Source of the DNA: Bacteroidota bacterium | GTDB taxonomy: Bacteria > Bacteroidota > Bacteroidia > Chitinophagales > Chitinophagaceae | Direction of reading: 5' to 3' | Assembly (NCBI GenBank): GCA_028876035.1 | Contig: JAGWTK010000094.1 | Span: 1-11,385 of the forward strand | DNA length: 11,385 nt | In this document: positions 6,645-11,385 of the stretch, piece by piece | How positions within the stretch are numbered: the first letter of the stretch is position 1 | Layout: each line of letters starts with the position of its first letter | Position numbers and translations under genes: made by a program | Notes under the pieces: generated by a model | Told to the model about the DNA's origin: nothing | Database searches by the model: none | What the model saw: only the letters and a program-made list of their open reading frames with translations

Positions 6645-8723
6645 ATGCAGGTGAGGTTATTGTTGCTGTTGTTTACCGGTATCCTGGTTTATCCTGCCAG
6701 TGGACAGGACAGCACAGTGCATCTTAACGATAGTAGCCGGATGCTGGAAACAGTAACAGTCCGGGCCTTCGAACAAAATAAGCAGCTAAAAGAAGTGTCT
6801 GCCGCAGTAGTGCTGGTAGACCGGGCACAACTGAACCGGTTTGGGAACACTTCACTTTTACCTGCTATCAACAACAATACGGGCGTGCGGATGGAAGAAC
6901 GCTCACCCGGCAGCTACCGCCTGAACATCCGCGGCAGTACACTTCGGTCACCCTTTGGCGTGAGAAACGTGAAAGTCTACTGGAATGACATCCCCTTTAC
7001 CGATCCCGGCGGCAATACCTATCTCAACCAGCTCGCATTGTCGAATATCCAGTCCGTGGAAATCATCAAAGGACCGGCGGGCAGTATTTATGGTGCGGGC
7101 ACCGGCGGGGCGATGTTGTTACAGAGCCAGTCGGGTCCCTGGCAACCCGGCGTCAGTGCAGGTTTCACCGGCGGCAGTTTCAATACACAAGTGTGGAACC
7201 TTGCCATTAACACCGGCAGTGAAGCTGCGCATAACAGTTTTACCTACTCACATCAAACCAGCGATGGTTACCGCCTGCATACCGCGATGCGCAGGGATAT
7301 CGGCACCTGGGAAACCCGGTTCAACCTGAATAATAAACAATCGTTGAGCACCCAATTTCTTTATGGGGATTTGTATTACCAAACGCCCGGAGCGCTTACG
7401 GCCAAAGAATACCTGGCCAATCCGAAAGCCTACCGGCCGGCTGCTGGCGGATTCCCGGACGCGGAACAAGTGCAGGCCGCCATCTACCAGAAAATGGTGC
7501 TCGCGGGCATTACGCATCAATATAAATTCAGCGATCGCCTCAGCAACAAGACAACGGTGTACGGTGCATTTGTTCAATTCACCAATCCCACCTTCCGCAC
7601 CTACGAAAAAAGATCGGAGCCGCAGCTGGGGGGACGCACCGTATTTAATTTTCACCAGCAAGCCGGCAGGGTATCGGTCGATTGGGTAACAGGTGCAGAA
7701 GCACAGCGTGGCTTCTTTAATACAAAAGATTTTAAAAACAAACAGGGCCGGCCCGATTCTTTGCAAACCGATGATGATATCAACAGCTGGATTTACCAGG
7801 TGTTCCTGCAGGCAGATGTTAAGCTGCCGGGCAACTGGTCCATCACAGCAGGCGCGAGCCTGAACCGCTTTCATGTAAGTGATCAGCGGTTGTCGGATCC
7901 TACACTGCAGATCCAGGAAAGAACCTATAGCAACCAGCTGGCACCAAGAATCGCCGTCTCGAAAAAAATAAAAGGAGGCGTATGGTTATATGCCAGTGCC
8001 GCCAAAGGATTCTCGCCGCCGGCTATTGCGGAAGTATTACCACCCAGCCGAACAATCAGCACGAGCCTGGAAGCTGAAAAAGGGGTCAATTATGAAGCGG
8101 GCATCAAAGCGAACTGGTTGCACAACCGGCTTTATTTTGAAATGAACGCATTTTATTTTCGCCTGGAGGACGCGATTGTACAAAGACAGCAGGTAAATGC
8201 AGCCAATTATTATGTAAACGCAGGCGGAACAAAACAAAAAGGACTGGAATCACAACTCGCTTATCAACTTTTCAGTGAAGCGCATCGGGTTGTTCGCCAG
8301 GCACGCGTGTGGATTAATTACACCTGGAACGATTTCCGGTACGAAGACTTTAAGCAGCTGGCAGCAGACTATTCAGGCAAACAGATGCCCAGTGTAGCAA
8401 AAAACACGGTTAGTGCCGGGGCCGATGTTTCGTTCAAATGCGGTTTCTACACCAACCTTAGTTATTATTACAGCGACCGGATTGCGATGAATGATGCAAA
8501 TACGGATTTTGCCGGTTCTTACCAGTTATTGGGAATCCGCACCGGATTCCGCACTTCCATTAAAAAATTATTGCTGGATGTTTTTGCCGGTGGCGACAAC
8601 CTTTTTGATATTCGCTATAGTTTGGGGAATGATATCAATGCTGCCGCCGGACGATATTATAACGCCGCTGCCGGCAGAAATTTCTTCGCGGGGTGCGCCA
8701 TACAATGGGTGAAATGCAAATAG
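6645..8723 (+). CDS. TonB-dependent outer-membrane receptor, substrate unknown
   Basis: Outer-membrane active transporter energised by TonB-ExbBD. The 692-residue protein has a signal peptide (1-20, core LLLLLFTGILVYPASG, cleavage likely before Q21) and a TonB-box-like ETVTVRA (35-41). The plug domain (about 48-162) contains YRLNIRGSTLRSPFG, VYWNDIPFTDPGG and VEIIKGPAGSIYGAGTGGAML. A beta-barrel follows, with KGFSPPAIAEVLP and later VFAGGDNLFDIRYS, both typical of the family. There is no N-terminal carboxypeptidase-like domain and no SusD partner, so it is not a SusC-type glycan receptor. Size and plug style fit siderophore, iron-complex or small-molecule receptors. It stands alone, divergent from the amino acid permease/lyase unit and upstream of the riboswitch-controlled BtuB-like gene. 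The chain ends in QWVKCK rather than directly at the last aromatic residue. Confidence 0.94.
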   Translation: MQVRLLLLLFTGILVYPASGQDSTVHLNDSSRMLETVTVRAFEQNKQLKEVSAAVVLVDRAQLNRFGNTSLLPAINNNTGVRMEERSPGSYRLNIRGSTLRSPFGVRNVKVYWNDIPFTDPGGNTYLNQLALSNIQSVEIIKGPAGSIYGAGTGGAMLLQSQSGPWQPGVSAGFTGGSFNTQVWNLAINTGSEAAHNSFTYSHQTSDGYRLHTAMRRDIGTWETRFNLNNKQSLSTQFLYGDLYYQTPGALTAKEYLANPKAYRPAAGGFPDAEQVQAAIYQKMVLAGITHQYKFSDRLSNKTTVYGAFVQFTNPTFRTYEKRSEPQLGGRTVFNFHQQAGRVSVDWVTGAEAQRGFFNTKDFKNKQGRPDSLQTDDDINSWIYQVFLQADVKLPGNWSITAGASLNRFHVSDQRLSDPTLQIQERTYSNQLAPRIAVSKKIKGGVWLYASAAKGFSPPAIAEVLPPSRTISTSLEAEKGVNYEAGIKANWLHNRLYFEMNAFYFRLEDAIVQRQQVNAANYYVNAGGTKQKGLESQLAYQLFSEAHRVVRQARVWINYTWNDFRYEDFKQLAADYSGKQMPSVAKNTVSAGADVSFKCGFYTNLSYYYSDRIAMNDANTDFAGSYQLLGIRTGFRTSIKKLLLDVFAGGDNLFDIRYSLGNDINAAAGRYYNAAAGRNFFAGCAIQWVKCK

Positions 8724-8789
8724 CCTTATTTTCTTTCCCACAACAAATGAACAGAATCCGCCTGGTGAACCCAGCCAGCTCAAAAACAA

Positions 8790-8820
8790 TTTCGCTACTC
8801 CGGTTTACGCCCTACATTTG
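8790..8820 (+). promoter_or_regulatory. Candidate promoter of the cobalamin riboswitch/btuB operon
   Basis: TACATTTG at 8813-8820 is an exact TAnnTTTG -7 box. TTTC at 8790-8793 matches three of four bases of the TTTG -33 element, with a 19-nt spacer as expected for Bacteroidetes. Initiation would then fall at about 8825-8828, exactly where the riboswitch P1 strand begins. The remaining 8724-8789, between the preceding receptor stop and this promoter, shows no convincing terminator and no gene. Confidence 0.6.
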
Positions 8821-9003
8821 CTGCGTCGTGGTTAACGCTAAGGCGTTATTAAAAGGGAATCCCGTGTAACCCGGGAGCTATCCCCGTAGCTGTAAAATGC
8901 AGTGCCGCAAGGCGCCCGTTCTTCAAACGCTTCACACCACTGTGGTCCGCCACGGGAAGGTATTTTGAAAACCGCATTGAGCCAGAAGACCTGCCAGGGC
9001 AAG
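8821..9003 (+). promoter_or_regulatory. Cobalamin (adenosylcobalamin/B12) riboswitch
   Basis: The conserved core appears in order: GGT (8830-8832), a hairpin TAACGC/GCGTTA (8833-8838 with 8843-8848), TTAAAAGGGAATCCCGTG (8849-8866), CGGGAGCTATCCCC, GTAGCTGTAA, CACTG (8937-8941), GGGAAGG (8954-8960) and the B12 box AGCCAGAAGACCTGCC (8980-8995). Helices that form are GGGA (8855-8858) with TCCC (8881-8884), TCCCG (8860-8864) with CGGGA (8872-8876), and a GCAA-tetraloop hairpin GTGCC/GGCGC (8902-8906 with 8911-8915). P1 can form from 8825-8832 with 8993-9000, including wobbles and one mismatch. Cobalamin binding normally represses the downstream gene, here a BtuB-like receptor, which fits. Exact ends are approximate. 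Confidence 0.96.
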
Positions 9004-9115
9004 TGTAACAACATTCAGCTTTCGGGTGAAAGGCATGGAGATTCAAGGATGCGGGTCATTCTTTTATTTTCTTTCTTTTTAAATTTCCGGAAGCAGCCAT
9101 CAAAAAAATTCTTCG
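9004..9115 (+). promoter_or_regulatory. Leader between the B12 riboswitch and the btuB-like start (probable expression platform)
   Basis: This 112-nt leader should carry the switch read-out. It has a small hairpin CTTTC-GGGT-GAAAG (9019-9032), followed 25 nt later by a long pyrimidine/T-rich tract (about 9057-9081) and an A-rich stretch next to the start codon. No hairpin abuts the T tract, so a classic Rho-independent terminator is not evident. CCGCATT (8972-8978, inside the aptamer) can pair with GATGCGG (9048-9054), a possible alternative fold. No Shine-Dalgarno sequence is near ATG 9116, so mechanism (transcriptional or translational) is unresolved. Confidence 0.4.
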
Positions 9116-11059
9116 ATGAAGAAAATGTTTTTTGTGTTGGCTGCTGCAATGGTCAGTAGTCAGCTCTCCGCACAGGACAGTGCCCAAACCAGGCAACTCG
9201 ATGAAGTCATCGTTACCGCCAACAAGTATCCGCAGAAGCAAAGCAGTACGGGCAAAGTATTAACCGTTATCACGCGCGAACAGTTGTTGTGCAACAGCGG
9301 ACGCACCCTCGCCCAGGTGCTGAATGAACAGTCCGGCCTGGTAGTGAATGGTGCACAGGGTCCGCTTGGTACCAACCAGTTGCTGTACATGCGTGGTGCA
9401 GGAACCGCCAGCACGTTGATTCTTATCGACGGCGTTCCCGCCAACGATGCATCCGGCATCACCGCAGAGTTTGATATCAACCATCTCGTGATTGATCAAA
9501 TTGAACGGGTAGAAATTTTAAAAGGATCACAATCTGTATTGTACGGGTCTGATGCCATCGCTGGTGTCATCAATATTATCACGCGGAATGCTGCCACAAA
9601 AAAAATCAGTGCCAATGCCAATCTTGCCGCGGGCAGCTACGGTACCTGGAAAGCTGCAGGCGGATTGGCCGGTGCAAGCGGAATGCTCAACTATCGCGCG
9701 CAGTACAGCCATATTCGTTCCGACGGATTTTCTTCGGCACATGATCCAAATAATAGCGGCACCTTCGACCGCGATGGATTCAAACAGGATGCCATGTCCG
9801 TTCAACTCGGATTGAAACCGGCATCGCAGTGGCAACTGAACAGCAGCCTCCGGTACGACGACTACCGGGCAGACATAGACGACGGTGCTTTCCAGGACGA
9901 TAAAAACAATACACTGCACAATAAAAACCTGCAGTTAGTCATCAATTCCGTCAACAAATTCGCGGCTGGCGATCTCCACGTGAACCTCGGATTGAATACG
10001 ATCGACCGGCGGCTGGACGATGAAAAGAACATCCCTGCCGATCCGAACGATTTCGATCCCTTCCATGGCCGGTACAAAGGCAAGATGCTGTTTGGAGAAG
10101 CATTCACCAATCTTTCCCTGCAGGAGCATGTGGGACTATTGGTTGGAACGGATCTCCGCTCACAAAAGGCCAATATCAGCACTACTTATGGCGACCTGGG
10201 AGCAGATAGCCTGCATGCTACCCAATTCAGCGGTTATGCATCCCTGTTTTTGAAAAACCTGCGTGGCTTCAATGCCGAATTCGGGAGTCGCTATACGCAC
10301 CACTCGCAATTTGGATCCAACATCACCTGGTCGGTGAACCCATCATTCCTGCTGAACCGGCAATGGAAATTATTTGCCAACTTGTCCACCGGTTTCCGCG
10401 CACCTTCACTGTACAACCTTGCTTCCGAATATGGCAACCCGTCACTCAAGCCCGAACGTTCACTATCGGCCGAGGGCGGTGTGCAGTATTTCAACCTGAA
10501 GAATACGATTAACGTTCGCCTGACCGCTTTCAACCGGCGTGTAAAAGATCTGCTTGTATTTACATCGTTGTTCACTGCGCCTTACGGACGATACAACAAT
10601 GCTGATCGCCAGGATGATCATGGACTGGAACTTGAAGCTACACTGGTACCTGCAACCCACTGGAGGATAACGGCCAATTATACGTATACAGATGGCAGGC
10701 TTCGCACCGTATCTGCCAGCACGTCGAAAGATACCAGCTACTACAACTTGTATCGCCGGCCAAAGCATGCCGCCAATACCAACATTGGTTATGAGCTCAG
10801 TAAAAAATGGTATGCGAGCCTGGGCTTTCGCTGGGTGGATAAGCGCACTGATCTTTACTTCAACCCCAATAGTTTTGCAACGGAACCGGTTACATTGGCC
10901 GCTTACTATAACATAGATGCGTATGCGTCGTACCAGGCAACAAAAAATATGCGCCTGTTCGCAGATTTTCGGAATATTACCAACCAGGATTACCAGGAAT
11001 TGTATGGGTACAATAGCAGGCGTTTCAATTTCATGGCAGGTATCAATCTTTCATTTTAA
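9116..11059 (+). CDS. btuB: BtuB-like TonB-dependent vitamin B12/corrinoid receptor
   Basis: Outer-membrane transporter for cobalamin or related corrinoids, powered by TonB. The 647-residue protein has a signal peptide (about 1-19, cleavage near QLSA-Q) and a TonB box DEVIVTA (29-35). The plug (about 45-158) contains LAQVLNEQSGLVV, LLYMRGAGTASTLILIDGVP and VEILKGSQSVLYGSDAIAGVINIIT. After the plug, an Asp-rich segment (about 203-225, with HDPNNSGTFDRDGF) recalls the calcium-binding loop region of BtuB. The barrel includes NLSTGFRAPSLYNL and closes with FADFRNITNQDYQELYGY and a terminal Phe (INLSF), as in correctly ended beta-barrels. The length is near the 600-residue range of the family. The start at 9116 puts a charged MKKM before the hydrophobic core. 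The riboswitch upstream is the main support for substrate; 18 nt downstream begins a membrane protein in the same operon. Confidence 0.93.
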   Translation: MKKMFFVLAAAMVSSQLSAQDSAQTRQLDEVIVTANKYPQKQSSTGKVLTVITREQLLCNSGRTLAQVLNEQSGLVVNGAQGPLGTNQLLYMRGAGTASTLILIDGVPANDASGITAEFDINHLVIDQIERVEILKGSQSVLYGSDAIAGVINIITRNAATKKISANANLAAGSYGTWKAAGGLAGASGMLNYRAQYSHIRSDGFSSAHDPNNSGTFDRDGFKQDAMSVQLGLKPASQWQLNSSLRYDDYRADIDDGAFQDDKNNTLHNKNLQLVINSVNKFAAGDLHVNLGLNTIDRRLDDEKNIPADPNDFDPFHGRYKGKMLFGEAFTNLSLQEHVGLLVGTDLRSQKANISTTYGDLGADSLHATQFSGYASLFLKNLRGFNAEFGSRYTHHSQFGSNITWSVNPSFLLNRQWKLFANLSTGFRAPSLYNLASEYGNPSLKPERSLSAEGGVQYFNLKNTINVRLTAFNRRVKDLLVFTSLFTAPYGRYNNADRQDDHGLELEATLVPATHWRITANYTYTDGRLRTVSASTSKDTSYYNLYRRPKHAANTNIGYELSKKWYASLGFRWVDKRTDLYFNPNSFATEPVTLAAYYNIDAYASYQATKNMRLFADFRNITNQDYQELYGYNSRRFNFMAGINLSF

Positions 11060-11077
11060 CCAATTCAATCAATACAC

Positions 11078-11385
11078 ATGACAGTACAGAAAAACAATAT
11101 TAAACCGCTGCTTGGTATGCTGCTCATCGTGCTGGTAGCAATGATTCGGCTGGGGGTTAATGCCAGCACGCAGTTCCATGCACTTAGCAGTTTTTCACCC
11201 GTAGGCGCGATGGCTATTTTGGGCGGCGCCTGTTTCAGCAGGAAAAGCTGGTCCTATACGTTTCCGTTGCTCACCCTTTTTGTGAGTGATATCATTCTCT
11301 CACTCACAATTTACCGCTCGGCGTACAGCGGCATCTTGTATAGCGGATGGTATTGGGTATATGGCGCCTTCCTGCTCATGACCCT
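11078..11385 (+). CDS. DUF6580-like integral membrane protein, putative transport protein, cut by the right edge
   Basis: A frame opens at ATG 11078 and stays open to the window end (102 codons). It is highly hydrophobic, with about four membrane segments visible (about 10-27, 37-53, 57-77 and 86-102). The sequence FSPVGAMAILGGACF (39-53), then FPLLTLFVSDIILSL (62-76), resembles the conserved core of the DUF6580 family of small putative transport proteins of Bacteroidota. I recall this resemblance and have not searched it. It follows the btuB-like gene by 18 nt without a terminator, so it should be under the same B12 riboswitch. I infer a role in corrinoid or cobalt/precursor handling at the inner membrane, but no biochemical function can be read from the sequence. 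The C-terminus is outside the window. Confidence 0.75.
   Translation, partial: MTVQKNNIKPLLGMLLIVLVAMIRLGVNASTQFHALSSFSPVGAMAILGGACFSRKSWSYTFPLLTLFVSDIILSLTIYRSAYSGILYSGWYWVYGAFLLMT

Noticed and set aside
7248..7874. A 208-codon open frame on the minus strand
   Set aside because: It lies wholly inside the TonB-dependent receptor gene, encodes no recognisable domain, and the plus-strand frame here is a clear family member.
8632..8685. Tandem-like repeat NAAAGRYY/NAAAGRNF near the receptor C-terminus
   Set aside because: A GRYYN...GRNF pattern is, as I recall, common in the last beta-hairpin of Bacteroidota receptors, so it is more likely family structure than a new duplication.
8753..8780. 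Short CTGG/CCAG repeats after the first receptor, considered as a terminator
   Set aside because: Stems are about 4 bp and no T run follows on the plus strand.

Overview
The window looks like chromosomal DNA of a member of the Bacteroidota, most likely the Chitinophagaceae or a close relative. This rests on the general look of the proteins (a TolC-like factor with a GRSIDPTTN motif, TonB-dependent receptors, a GpsA with a GPCHAEEVA motif), on start codons without clear Shine-Dalgarno sequences, and on TAnnTTTG-type -7 boxes. No mobile element, phage gene, CRISPR array, tRNA or rRNA is visible. Only the two genes at the window edges are broken, and only because the window cuts them.

Left half, minus strand. 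Reading along the minus strand from about 6589 down to 1, there are three transcription blocks. The first is an APC-superfamily amino acid permease followed after 2 nt by a PLP-dependent trans-sulfuration-family lyase with cystathionine beta-lyase (MetC)-like active-site features. The second is a TolC-family outer-membrane factor followed by a MacA/HlyD-type periplasmic adaptor. This block closes with a strong hairpin terminator at 950-985, and no inner-membrane pump gene is present. The third is gpsA (glycerol-3-phosphate dehydrogenase), which has its own candidate promoter and runs off the left edge.

Right half, plus strand. A 55-bp divergent intergenic region separates the permease from a 692-residue TonB-dependent receptor of unknown substrate. 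After it comes a 392-bp non-coding stretch with a Bacteroidota-type promoter and a clear cobalamin (B12) riboswitch. The riboswitch precedes a BtuB-like 647-residue TonB-dependent receptor and, 18 nt later, the start of a small multi-spanning membrane protein resembling the DUF6580 family, cut by the right edge. Together these form a B12-regulated corrinoid uptake operon: BtuB at the outer membrane, with the DUF6580-like protein a candidate for an inner-membrane or accessory step.

The families are mostly ordinary. The points most worth following up are the DUF6580-like protein under B12 control, the possibly functional pairing of the permease with the MetC-like lyase, the efflux operon without a pump, and the unresolved expression platform of the riboswitch.
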